A stretch of DNA of 8,607 nt from Phycisphaerae bacterium. Its GTDB lineage: Bacteria; Planctomycetota; Phycisphaerae; JAJVII01. The position numbers were made by a program, and so were the translations under genes. The notes under the pieces are model-generated. The model made no database searches. It was not told the DNA's origin and worked only from the letters and a program-made list of their open reading frames with translations. Below, one piece after another: positions 1 to 8,506 of the stretch (within the stretch, counting starts at the first letter, position 1; every line of letters starts with the position of its first letter). Where the stretch lies: NCBI GenBank assembly GCA_028706835.1, contig JAQTVL010000162.1, positions 1-8,607 of the forward strand, written 5' to 3'.

Positions 1-273
1 GGCATCAGCCTGATCGCCCTGGGCGGCGCGATCGCCGCAGGCGCGTTGTTGATGTTCGACCGGGCCTCCAAATGCTTGGCCGGGCTGGGCATCCTCGCAA
101 CGTTTCTCGCGAGCAGCTTGGCTGGAAGCGTGCTGATCCACGGCGACGGGATGACCTTCTACGTGGTGCTCGGCGGCCTGATCGCCGCAGCCGGTAGCTG
201 CCACCCGTGCCTGTCCGGCGTGTGCAAGGCCGACGGGCAGGGAACGACGCCTCCGCCCGAGAGCAAACTGTAA
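1..273 (+). CDS. C-terminal part of a small membrane protein (5' end outside window)
   Basis: The frame is open from base 1 to a TAA at 271-273, giving 90 residues of an incomplete protein. Third codon positions are overwhelmingly G or C, so I regard it as truly coding. Two hydrophobic stretches are visible at about residues 1-18 and 26-42, and a third at about 53-65 (FYVVLGGLIAAAG). The tail is short and hydrophilic and contains a CHPC pair plus another Cys (CHPCLSGVC), then a Pro-rich end (PPPES). The closely spaced cysteines could bind metal or form disulfides, but nothing else supports that. I do not recognise the family. The stop lies 16 nt before the tRNA-Ala, with no obvious terminator or promoter between, so the tRNA-23S unit may be read through from this gene or from a promoter inside it. 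Confidence 0.75.
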   Translation, partial: GISLIALGGAIAAGALLMFDRASKCLAGLGILATFLASSLAGSVLIHGDGMTFYVVLGGLIAAAGSCHPCLSGVCKADGQGTTPPPESKL

Positions 274-289
274 GGCGAACGGGTAAACC

Positions 290-362
290 GGGGACGTAGC
301 TCAATTGGGAGAGCACTAGCTTTGCAAGCTAGGGGTTGCCGGTTCGATCCCGGTCGTCTCCA
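290..362 (+). tRNA. tRNA-Ala (anticodon UGC)
   Basis: A 73-nt cloverleaf can be drawn in full. The acceptor stem pairs 290-296 with 355-361 and includes the G3-U70 wobble (292 with 359) that is the identity element for alanyl-tRNA synthetase. The anticodon stem CTAGC/GCTAG (316-320, 328-332) holds the loop TTTGCAA with anticodon TGC at 323-325. The T arm carries GGTTCGATCC. The discriminator base is A (362), and the next bases are CTG, so the CCA end is not encoded and must be added by CCA nucleotidyltransferase. In linked rRNA operons this tRNA sits between 16S and 23S; here it precedes 23S with no 16S upstream and no accompanying tRNA-Ile. Confidence 0.97.
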
Positions 363-512
363 CTGAGCGACCCAAACCGCGGAACGCTGCGTTCCGGGTA
401 TCGAGACGAAAAGAACTCGGTGGCTGGCTCGAAAGAGCCGGCCCCGAACGTCCAGGCCGACGGGATGTCGACGTGGACGCCCGGGGCCCTTCGAAAGAAG
501 GCCAAGACGGGG

Positions 513-544
513 CCCGCCAAAGGCGGGCGGCGTATTCTTTGACA
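513..544 (+). promoter_or_regulatory. boxB-like hairpin followed by boxA-like antitermination element
   Basis: A tight hairpin CCCGCC-AAA-GGCGGG (513-527) is followed six bases later by TATTCTTTGACA (533-544). The latter matches the rRNA boxA consensus TGYTCTTTRACA at about 10 of 12 positions, counting G as R. In bacterial rRNA operons boxA recruits NusB-S10 and the Nus complex, which keeps polymerase going through untranslated RNA. Finding it between the tRNA and 23S makes sense for a 23S unit that has no 16S leader to supply antitermination. The match is by eye; the boxB assignment is weaker than the boxA assignment. Confidence 0.55.
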
Positions 545-545
545 A

Positions 546-580
546 GTGAATAATGTGCAAGACGCGGATTGGTGTTCACC
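546..580 (+). other. 5' strand of outer pre-23S processing helix
   Basis: Bases 546-563 (GTGAATAATGTGCAAGAC) are complementary to 3801-3817 (GTCTTGCACTTATTCAC) with a single bulged base. Bases 574-580 (GTTCACC) are complementary to 3783-3789 (GGTGAAC). The intervening bases pair only in part. The two arms lie more than 3.2 kb apart and flank 23S but not 5S, so this looks like an outer rRNA-processing stem, probably an RNase III type substrate. It starts immediately after the boxA-like element. Confidence 0.7.
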
Positions 581-750
581 GAGGCGCTTATGCCGGGCGC
601 AGTTTGGCCCGGTAGAAGGCGTTCTGAAAGAATGAGCGTTTGAGGCGAGAGGTAGATCCTCTGGTGTGTAGTTGGCGAAGGGCGACCACGCCTGGAATCC
701 TGATACTGATGTGTCTTTCCGCATGGGATTCGGGGCAAAACCAACGCTTT

Positions 751-771
751 TCGACAGCGAACCATCAAGGT

Positions 772-780
<9 letters not shown>
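751..780 (+). other. 5' strand of inner pre-23S processing helix
   Basis: Bases 751-780 pair with 3730-3759 over 30 positions, with one mismatch (C755 opposite C3755) and one G-U wobble (G769 with U3741). The inner end of the helix is the conserved terminal helix of mature 23S (GGTCAAGCC at 772-780 with GGCTTGACC at 3730-3738). The outer part extends about 20 pairs into the precursor. This is the classical RNase III processing stem of 23S. Confidence 0.85.
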
Positions 781-3729
<2,949 letters not shown>

Positions 3730-3740
<11 letters not shown>

Positions 3741-3759
3741 TTTGATGGTTCGCTCTCGA
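3730..3759 (+). other. 3' strand of inner pre-23S processing helix
   Basis: This is the complement of 751-780 (28 Watson-Crick pairs, one G-U, one mismatch). It covers the last bases of mature 23S and about 19 nt of the following spacer. Confidence 0.85.
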
Positions 3760-3782
3760 ACCTCAAATACTCGTTCTACAAC

Positions 3783-3817
3783 GGTGAACGTTGGTTCGCT
3801 GTCTTGCACTTATTCAC
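3783..3817 (+). other. 3' strand of outer pre-23S processing helix
   Basis: GGTGAAC (3783-3789) and GTCTTGCACTTATTCAC (3801-3817) pair with 574-580 and 546-563 in the leader. This arm lies wholly within the 23S-5S spacer (3741-3875). A further imperfect hairpin follows at about 3831-3864 (CGGGT...ACCCG). No tRNA is present in this spacer. Confidence 0.7.
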
Positions 3818-3875
3818 GGAAATCCCACCACGGGTTCCGCTGGCTTAACGGTCAGTCGGACCCGGGGATAAAGAT

Positions 3876-3994
3876 TTTCCGGTGCCCATAAAGACGGGGC
3901 AACACCTGATCCCTTTCCGAACTCAGAAGTTAAGCTCGTCTTGCCGATGGTAGCTATGCCTCGATGCGTGGCGAGAGTAGGTTGGTGCCGGGAT
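3876..3994 (+). rRNA. rrf: 5S ribosomal RNA
   Basis: About 119 nt that follow the bacterial 5S pattern. The 5' strand TTCCGGTG (3877-3884) pairs with TGCCGGGA (3986-3993) to make helix I. The central block CTTTCCGAACTCAGAAGTTAAGC holds the conserved CCGAAC-AGAAGTTAAG loop (about 3916-3934), then GCCGATGGTAG and the GCGAGAGTAGGT loop-E/helix-IV region (about 3971-3982). It lies 135 nt after 23S and just before a terminator. The ends were chosen from helix I and could shift by one to three bases. Confidence 0.95.
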
Positions 3995-4007
3995 TTACAC
4001 TCACGAA

Positions 4008-4039
4008 GAAGCCCAGTTGCGAATGCGACTGGGCTTTTT
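4008..4039 (+). terminator. Intrinsic terminator of the 23S-5S unit
   Basis: An 11-bp hairpin pairs 4010-4020 (AGCCCAGTTGC) with 4025-4035 (GCGACTGGGCT), with one U-G pair and a GAAT loop. It is followed by TTTTT overlapping the stem end (4035-4039). It lies 14 nt after 5S, the expected end of the rRNA transcript. Its AAGCCCAG...CTGGGCTTTT outline is shared with the terminator at 7998-8027. Confidence 0.9.
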
Positions 4040-4187
4040 CGCTGTACGGATTTCGCTGGCGTCCGGCGATAGAGTGCGGACAATGGCGCCGGACGGAGCA
4101 CCCGCCGTACTGAGGATTGACTGATGCGACGCGCGACGCCCGAAGCCGTCAGTCTTCGACCGTGACGGGGCGAACTGGAGGCGGCAG

Positions 4188-4592
4188 ATGCCTGCTATCG
4201 TGCAAGAGCCGGCCCGAGTACCGGAGATCCCCCCGCTGGATGATCCGTCTCTAAGGCCGGCGGCGCGGGCTCTGCTGGTTGAGTCCGATGTGGCGGAACT
4301 CCTCCCCCGCCTGAACCGCGGCGAAATCTACGACATGCTGGTTCGGAAGCGCCGCGCGTGCCGCAACGCGAACGAGCGGTTGGCATACGACGAGTTGCTC
4401 GCGGACCGCCGACGATTTGCCGACGGAACGACGACCGAGCCGAAATTGATGTTGGTCCACGGCCGGCACACGCTTCTATGGGAAGTCTTGCTTCGATTCG
4501 CGAGATCAGACCTGTATCGTAACGCAATGGTTTGTGCTGAACCGTATCATCCCGATCTTCCCGGTTGCACAGTACCTCGTGCACCAAGTTGA
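4188..4592 (+). CDS. Hypothetical protein, N-terminal part of an apparently frameshifted gene
   Basis: The ATG at 4188 is preceded by GGAGG (4177-4181) at a 6-nt gap, so the start is well supported. The open frame gives 134 residues, but I think only about the first 92 are genuine. Residues 1-85 are an acidic and Pro-rich start followed by charged, probably helical sequence (DVAELLPRLNRGEIYDMLVRK through AYDELLADRRRF), with GC-rich third positions. From about codon 93 the third-position bias falls away in this frame and rises in the +1 frame, and the encoded peptide ends in a nondescript Pro/Cys-rich tail. Removing one base of the CC at 4463-4464 would join it to the sequence ending at 4728, giving a protein of about 179 residues with a C-terminal membrane span. 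I do not know its function. It lies 149 nt after the rRNA terminator, with no clear promoter seen. Confidence 0.6.
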   Translation: MPAIVQEPARVPEIPPLDDPSLRPAARALLVESDVAELLPRLNRGEIYDMLVRKRRACRNANERLAYDELLADRRRFADGTTTEPKLMLVHGRHTLLWEVLLRFARSDLYRNAMVCAEPYHPDLPGCTVPRAPS

Positions 4593-4728
4593 CCGCAACT
4601 CCTGGCGGGTGCTTGGCCGCGTCCCAACGAGCAAGCCGGTGAAGATCGCTCAGATATCCATCGTGCTCTTTGCTGTGGCGACTGCTGTTGCGGGAAGTGC
4701 CTACTGCGTTCACGGCCTGTTCTTCTGA
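4450..4728 (+). pseudogene. C-terminal part of the frameshifted gene (membrane-anchored)
   Basis: This frame opens right after a TGA at 4447-4449 and runs to TGA at 4726-4728. From about 4465 it reads GTRFYGKS, then VTQWFVLNRIIPIFPVAQYL, then a soluble stretch, and ends in a hydrophobic segment (IAQISIVLFAVATAVAGSAY) close to the C-terminus. The G-T-x-F-Y-G opening followed by T-x-W-F-V-L and I-P-I-F-P resembles a widespread, uncharacterised small bacterial protein type that I recall only from memory. There is no ATG, GTG or TTG in this frame before the GTG at 4534, which lies inside the conserved-looking part and has no ribosome site. The segment is therefore best explained as the 3' part of the gene starting at 4188, displaced by one base. 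A sequencing indel, a true mutation or programmed +1 shifting would all look the same here. Confidence 0.6.
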
Positions 4729-4737
4729 GAGGACGGT

Positions 4738-5478
4738 TCAGGCGTCTGCAACCGAGCTCGCCTCGCCCGCCAATTCCTCGATCAGCTCCCGCGGCACGCC
4801 GATGCTGCCGACCGTCACTCGCCCGGTGAACGCGCTCGCCCCGGGCTGGCGATAGCCCGCCTTGTTCGCGGCGAACGTGACCGTCAGGTTCGCGATGATC
4901 GCGGCGCTGGCGCCGTCGTCCGCCGGCATGCCGCTGTCCGCATCGAAGCCGCTGGGCACATCCAGCGCCACCACCGGCAGGGCAGGGATATTGTTCACCA
5001 ACTCGATCAGCTCGACCAGCGGCGGGCGGATCGCGCCCTTGAGCCCCGTGCCCAACAGGCCGTCGATCGCCAGGTCGGCCGCCTTGAGCGCCGCCTCCGC
5101 CCGCTCCAGGTTGATCGTCTCGTCGTCGACGCGGAGCAGTTCTTCGGGTAGCGCCATCGCCCGCACAATGTTGCGATTGACGGCTGCGTCGCCCTTGGAG
5201 TCCTCCGGCCTGATGGCCCAGAGCACGCGGACATCGTAGCCGCTGTTGTGCATCAGCCGGGCGACGGCCAGTGCGTCGCCGCCGTTGTTGCCCGCCCCGA
5301 CCAGCACGGCTGCCCGGCGGAATTCCTCAGGCGGATACGCAACTGCAATGGCCGCCAGCGCGGACCGCGCCGCGTTCTCCATCAGCACGATCGACGGCAT
5401 GTGATAGCGCTCACCCGCCAGGCGATCGACTTGGCGAACCTGGGCGACGGTGAGATAGATGTCCTGGAGCGACGTCAT
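4738..5478 (-). CDS. nnrE: NAD(P)H-hydrate epimerase
   Basis: A 246-aa YjeF N-terminal (NAD(P)HX epimerase) protein. This cytosolic repair enzyme interconverts the R and S forms of hydrated NADH or NADPH (EC 5.1.99.6), so that a partner dehydratase can restore the coenzyme. Visible motifs are MENAA (33-37), the nucleotide-loop GAGNNGGDAL (61-70), DGLLGTGLKG (139-148, with the expected Asp139) and DVPSGFDADSG (173-183). These are the hallmarks of the family, and the length fits a stand-alone epimerase. The C-terminal kinase-like dehydratase domain of bifunctional Nnr proteins is absent and no separate dehydratase gene is in the window. The ATG at 5478 has AGGG a few bases upstream and begins the conserved N-terminal helix. 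It lies 62 nt after the membrane glycosyltransferase on the same strand, probably one transcript. Its stop is 9 bases from the end of the convergent gene at 4728. Confidence 0.93.
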   Translation of the reverse strand: MTSLQDIYLTVAQVRQVDRLAGERYHMPSIVLMENAARSALAAIAVAYPPEEFRRAAVLVGAGNNGGDALAVARLMHNSGYDVRVLWAIRPEDSKGDAAVNRNIVRAMALPEELLRVDDETINLERAEAALKAADLAIDGLLGTGLKGAIRPPLVELIELVNNIPALPVVALDVPSGFDADSGMPADDGASAAIIANLTVTFAANKAGYRQPGASAFTGRVTVGSIGVPRELIEELAGEASSVADA

Positions 5479-5540
5479 CGTGGCACCCTGAACCGCGAAG
5501 AGACAAGCGACAGCCGAGGTCCGTCCGAATGGCCGCATCG

Positions 5541-7052
5541 CTACGCCGGCCAATGCTCCTCGTCCGGGGGCGCCGCCAAGCGTCGAGCCCAGGCTGCGAC
5601 CAGGAGCGGGGTCACGGCGGCGACGGTCAGCCAGGCGATCGGGGCGAACGGCTCCGCCCGGCCGGTTCTGAAGAACGTCGGCAGGTATTCGCTGACCGCC
5701 GGGATCATCGCCAGGTACATGACGGCCCAGGTCGGCGGGCCGACCCGCGGCCAGAGTTCGCCCCTGCCGAGCACGATTATCGCGGGCGTCAGCCAGAGAA
5801 AGTACCACGGGTAACTCACCGGCGAGATCAGCAGTGCCAGCCCGAGCACCAAGGCGATGTCCTCGATATCCAGTCGCCAGCGGCGCCGCCAGACGAGCGC
5901 TCCGACGCCGGCCAGCAGCAGGCCGAGCGCTGCCAGTTGCGGCGTTCTCGACTCCGGCGGGAAGTGGACGACGAGCACCTTGTAGAAGGTCGCGTTGTAG
6001 TTGTATTTCTCGAGGAACTCGCGCGGCGCCTTCAGGAAGAACTTGGCCGGGGTCGGCATCCAACTGGCCCACTCCATGCCGCGGTCCAGGTCCGGCGACG
6101 CCGACCAGTCCATCAGCACGATCGGCATCCAGCACAGGATCGTCGTCAACACGAAGACGCCGGCGCCCGCCAGCAGCCTTCGCTGGCGAGCCAGACGCCC
6201 GAGCAGCAGGAACGCCGCCAGCGCCGGCCAGAGGTACTTCATGCTCACCGCCAGCGCGAACAACATCGCGGACTGCCACCACTTGCCGCGGCCCAGCGCA
6301 GCCACCGCGGCCAGAGTGACGGCGACCGGAACGATCTCCACGTGCGCGTCCAGGTGCGTCTCGATAATCAGCAGCGGGCAGAGCAACATCCCCGCGGCCC
6401 AGCCCAGCCCCACGCCGCGGCTGCGCAGCAGGCTGATCGCGCTGTACGCGAGCAGCCCCTCCGCCGCCAGCAGGATCAGCCGAAGGCCCAGCAGCGTGTT
6501 GCCGAGGATCGCGTTGATGGAGAAGATGAACGTGCAGACGGGCGGGTAAATGCTCGGCCGCCAGCGGAAATCGGTCGCCCAGTAGAGTTGCGGGTGCGAC
6601 TGGCGGAGCTGGCCGCACTCGTCCGGCTTGACCTGGTAGGGGTTTACGCCGCTGGTGGCTGACAGGCCTTCCCAACGGTAGCGGTAGGAATCGTCGCTGA
6701 ACGTCGGCGGCAGCAGCCACAGCGAGATCGCGAGAACGCCAGCTCCGACGAGCACAACCGTGAGCGTGCGGCGGTCAAGCTTGCCGTCGCATCGGCTGAG
6801 CCAGTAGAGCGCGACCAGCCAGCAGCCGGCCAGCACGCCGTAGGCGGCCAGCGCCGCCATCGCCCGGCTGCCGCGGGTTGTATCCGTGTTGGGCGCCGGA
6901 TCGATCCAGCCGTCAACGTTGCGTTCCGGCTGAACGGTCGATTCCGGGTAGATCGCGGCGTTGAGGTGAAAGTTCGCGTTGCGCACGCCGGGCAGGTAGA
7001 TGGCCAGCACGGCCAACTCCATCACGGCCAGCAGGATGATCCAGCGTCGCAC
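5541..7052 (-). CDS. Polytopic membrane glycosyltransferase, GT-C type (GT87 / DUF2029-like)
   Basis: A 503-aa integral membrane protein with roughly ten or more hydrophobic spans (for example about 4-20, 66-85, 97-114, 185-205, 218-230, 239-253, 261-284, 295-313, 373-388, 398-428 and 440-455). After two N-terminal spans comes an acidic loop SDDSYRYRWEG followed by SGVNPY (119-139). This D-x-YRY-x-W-x-G...G-x-NPY pattern is typical of GT87/DUF2029 mannosyltransferase-like proteins, whose acidic loop is expected to hold the catalytic Asp and which use polyprenyl-phosphate sugars outside the membrane. HLDAH-E (233-239) and PVSYPWYFLWL (411-421) also fit. The sugar and acceptor cannot be told. 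I chose GTG at 7052 because GGGAGG (7061-7066) lies 8 nt upstream; a longer frame would begin at a TTG at 7109 with no ribosome site. It precedes nnrE by 62 nt. Confidence 0.85.
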   Translation of the reverse strand: MRRWIILLAVMELAVLAIYLPGVRNANFHLNAAIYPESTVQPERNVDGWIDPAPNTDTTRGSRAMAALAAYGVLAGCWLVALYWLSRCDGKLDRRTLTVVLVGAGVLAISLWLLPPTFSDDSYRYRWEGLSATSGVNPYQVKPDECGQLRQSHPQLYWATDFRWRPSIYPPVCTFIFSINAILGNTLLGLRLILLAAEGLLAYSAISLLRSRGVGLGWAAGMLLCPLLIIETHLDAHVEIVPVAVTLAAVAALGRGKWWQSAMLFALAVSMKYLWPALAAFLLLGRLARQRRLLAGAGVFVLTTILCWMPIVLMDWSASPDLDRGMEWASWMPTPAKFFLKAPREFLEKYNYNATFYKVLVVHFPPESRTPQLAALGLLLAGVGALVWRRRWRLDIEDIALVLGLALLISPVSYPWYFLWLTPAIIVLGRGELWPRVGPPTWAVMYLAMIPAVSEYLPTFFRTGRAEPFAPIAWLTVAAVTPLLVAAWARRLAAPPDEEHWPA

Positions 7053-7075
7053 GGTTGCGTCCTCCCGCGGAAGAA

Positions 7076-7088
7076 CGCTACTGTAGCG
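7076..7088. promoter_or_regulatory. Palindrome CGCTAC-T-GTAGCG in divergent promoter region
   Basis: A perfect 6-bp inverted repeat around a single T lies just upstream of the glycosyltransferase gene and overlaps its best -10 candidate. The half-site CGCTAC recurs on the plus strand at 7134-7139, overlapping the -10 candidate of the divergent gene. This arrangement could be an operator, or it may be chance. Confidence 0.35.
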
Positions 7089-7109
7089 GAAAACAGCGCC
7101 GAACAGCAA
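7080..7109 (-). promoter_or_regulatory. Candidate promoter for glycosyltransferase-nnrE
   Basis: On the minus strand TTGCTG (7109-7104) and TACAGT (7085-7080) are 18 nt apart. They match the sigma-70 hexamers at three and four of six positions. Transcription would start about 20 nt before the GGGAGG ribosome site. The match is weak and is supported mainly by position. Confidence 0.3.
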
Positions 7110-7113
7110 GCCC

Positions 7114-7142
7114 TTGGCGGCGCGGGACAGAATCGCTACAGT
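7114..7142 (+). promoter_or_regulatory. Candidate promoter for the isomerase-like gene
   Basis: TTGGCG (7114-7119) and TACAGT (7137-7142) are separated by 17 nt, each matching four of six sigma-70 consensus bases. The start codon at 7190 is 47 nt downstream of the -10. This is the best pair I can find in the 137-bp divergent region, but high-GC genomes give such matches by chance. Confidence 0.35.
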
Positions 7143-7189
7143 GTGTTCTCGTTGAGGTTCAAGACCGCTAATTGGAAAGGCGAGATCTC

Positions 7190-7966
7190 ATGTCGAAGAT
7201 GATTGTCGGCGCCCAGCTCTACACCGCTCGCACGCTCTGCCAGACGATTCCCGATCTCGTCGACACGCTCAAGAAGGTTGCTGCCATCGGCTACACCGCG
7301 GTCCAGGTGTCCGGCCTGCCGGATGCGCTTGGCGTGCGTGAGGTGGGCAAGGTGCTGGCGGATAGCGGCCTAACGGTTGCTGCCACGCACGTCAGTTGGG
7401 AGAAGCTGCTGAAGGACCCCGAGTCGATCATCGAGCAGCACCGCCTCTGGAAGTGCGAACACGTGGCGATCGGCGGCCTGCCGGGCGAGTACTACGCCAA
7501 TGCTGACGGCGTGAAGCGGTTCATCGGCGAACTCGCCACGGTCGCACCCAAGCTGGCCGCGGCTGGCATGGACTTCTCGTACCACAACCACAACCATGAA
7601 CTGGTCCGCTACGGCAATCAGACCTGGTTGGGGATGCTCTACGAACAGGCGGACCCCAGGATCCTCAAGGCGGAGCTCGACACGTATTGGATCACCGCGG
7701 GCGGCGGCGATCCGGCCCAGTGGGTCCGCAAGTGTGCCGGCCGGCAGCCGTTGCTGCACGTTAAGGACATGATCATTATGCCCGACCGGACGCTGCGGTT
7801 CGCCGAGATCGGCGAGGGCAACTTGAATTGGGCAGCGATCATCAAGGCGGCGTCCGACGGCGGCGTACAGCACGTGCTTGTCGAGCAGGACAAGTGCTAC
7901 GACCGCACGCCGATCGAGTCGCTGGCGATCAGCTACCGGAACCTCAAGGCGATGGGGTTGAGTTGA
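7190..7966 (+). CDS. Sugar phosphate isomerase/epimerase family protein (xylose-isomerase-like TIM barrel)
   Basis: A 258-aa soluble protein of the AP-endonuclease-2/xylose-isomerase-like TIM-barrel superfamily, which includes IolE and tagatose epimerases. It opens with GAQLYTAR (7-14), the first strand typical of this family, then DLVDTLKKVAAIGYTAVQV (22-40). Later come HNHNHE (132-137), ELDTYW (162-167), LLHVKDM (188-194), a GEGNLNWAAII segment (208-218) and VLVEQD (229-234). By analogy with the family, metal binding likely involves Glu137, Asp164, His190 and Glu232. The substrate is not evident; many relatives act on sugars, inositol derivatives or their keto forms. No signal peptide is seen. 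The ATG at 7190 is preceded by AAGG/GGCGAG (7177-7184), a reasonable ribosome site; the frame also has a TTG at 7172 with no such support. It stands alone, divergent from the glycosyltransferase, and ends before a strong terminator. Confidence 0.9.
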   Translation: MSKMIVGAQLYTARTLCQTIPDLVDTLKKVAAIGYTAVQVSGLPDALGVREVGKVLADSGLTVAATHVSWEKLLKDPESIIEQHRLWKCEHVAIGGLPGEYYANADGVKRFIGELATVAPKLAAAGMDFSYHNHNHELVRYGNQTWLGMLYEQADPRILKAELDTYWITAGGGDPAQWVRKCAGRQPLLHVKDMIIMPDRTLRFAEIGEGNLNWAAIIKAASDGGVQHVLVEQDKCYDRTPIESLAISYRNLKAMGLS

Positions 7967-7997
7967 GGGTTATCGCGGGATCGTGGAACAAGAAAGG

Positions 7998-8027
7998 AAG
8001 CCCAGGGAATGCATTCCCTGGGCTTTT
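7998..8027 (+). terminator. Intrinsic terminator after the isomerase-like gene, possibly bidirectional
   Basis: A perfect 12-bp stem pairs 7998-8009 (AAGCCCAGGGAA) with 8014-8025 (TTCCCTGGGCTT) around a TGCA loop, followed by a short T run (8024-8027). It begins 31 nt after the stop codon. The minus-strand gene ending at 8063 converges on it; read on that strand, the hairpin is followed by pyrimidine-rich sequence, so it may stop both transcripts. Confidence 0.85.
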
Positions 8028-8062
8028 GTCTTGCGGTGAATCTTCCAGATACGGTGCGGCGT

Positions 8063-8506
8063 TCATTCCCCGGTCGCGCGGAACAGCGTCGCCGCGACCG
8101 GCGCGAGTTGGGCAGCCAATCGCTTCTGCTTGTCCGCCGGCTCGCCGCGAGCGCTCTGGCGGATAGCGAACTCCAACGCCCCGGGCGACAGCAGGATCGC
8201 CGTCGGCGCCTCCGGGCATGCTCGCCGAGCCAGCCGGGCCAACCGACGCCGATCGCCCCACCCCAGCCCCGCCTCCGCGACCAGCCGCTTGAACAATCGC
8301 CATGGCTTGCCCGGCGGCTGACGGCGTCGCTGCCACCGCGCGTGTCGCAGGCCGAGGATCAGCAGTCCCGTGGCTACCGTCAGCGCGATCATCCAGAACA
8401 GCAGCGTGCCCCACGGGTCATCGGACTTGCGATTGAAGTACTGCTGCACGTTTCGCAGCCGCGTCGCGCCGTCAGCCAGCAGGATGAATGTCGCGGCCTC
8501 GATCAT
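8063..8506 (-). CDS. Hypothetical protein with one membrane span
   Basis: A 147-aa protein I do not recognise with certainty. A short mildly hydrophobic N-terminus (1-11) is followed by one clear membrane segment at about 34-53 (LLFWMIALTVATGLLILGLR). Next comes a very basic stretch (HARWQRRRQ) and a soluble C-terminal region rich in Arg and Ala (about 65-147). The positive residues after the span suggest that the C-terminal part faces the cytoplasm. The segment RLFKRLVAEAGLGWGDRRRLARLAR looks like paired helices. The ATG at 8506 has GAGGAGG 7 nt upstream, a strong ribosome site. Its start overlaps the stop of the preceding gene as ATGA, implying translational coupling. Its stop lies 36 nt from the shared hairpin at 7998-8027. 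Confidence 0.8.
   Translation of the reverse strand: MIEAATFILLADGATRLRNVQQYFNRKSDDPWGTLLFWMIALTVATGLLILGLRHARWQRRRQPPGKPWRLFKRLVAEAGLGWGDRRRLARLARRACPEAPTAILLSPGALEFAIRQSARGEPADKQKRLAAQLAPVAATLFRATGE

Larger units (their letters stand above)
363..771 (+). other. Structured pre-23S leader between tRNA-Ala and 23S rRNA
   Basis: This 409-nt stretch shows no convincing gene; the short open frames in it lack codon bias and ribosome sites. It is rich in hairpins. One at 380-396 has a 7-bp stem CGGAACG/CGTTCCG with a CTG loop. One at 422-443 has nine pairs closed by a GAAA tetraloop. One at 488-501 is CCTTC-GAAA-GAAGG. One at 513-527 has six pairs around AAA. One at 593-612 is CCGGGC/GCCCGG. The later part also carries the 5' strands of two helices that pair across the whole 23S gene (546-580 and 751-780). 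I see no credible -35/-10 pair here: the TTGACA at 539-544 has no -10 at the right distance and is better read as part of a boxA. The region is best read as the processing and antitermination leader of the 23S transcript. Confidence 0.75.

Noticed and set aside
539..567. TTGACA at 539-544 as a -35 promoter element for 23S
   Set aside because: No -10-like sequence occurs 16-18 nt downstream (ACGCGG region), and the hexamer is part of a better boxA match.
3820..3996. AAATCCC (3820-3826) pairing with GGGATTT (3990-3996) as a 5S processing stem
   Set aside because: The 3' arm is already needed for helix I of 5S, so the pairing would compete with the mature fold; only seven pairs, left as unproven.
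4195..4713. 172-codon minus-strand frame opposite the frameshifted gene
   Set aside because: It lacks recognisable motifs and has a biased Arg/Pro/Gly composition; the plus strand has a ribosome site and coherent protein sequence.
5529..6662. 377-codon plus-strand frame antisense to the glycosyltransferase
   Set aside because: It is Arg/Gln/Pro-rich and of a composition expected from the complement of a GC-rich gene; the minus strand encodes a clear membrane protein with family motifs.
5479..6720. Upstream extension of the nnrE frame to 660 codons
   Set aside because: The part beyond 5478 is low-complexity shadow sequence antiparallel in frame to the glycosyltransferase gene; the conserved epimerase domain begins at MTSLQ.
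7370..7873. 167-codon minus-strand frame inside the isomerase-like gene
   Set aside because: It is antisense to a well-supported TIM-barrel gene and has no family motif or ribosome site.
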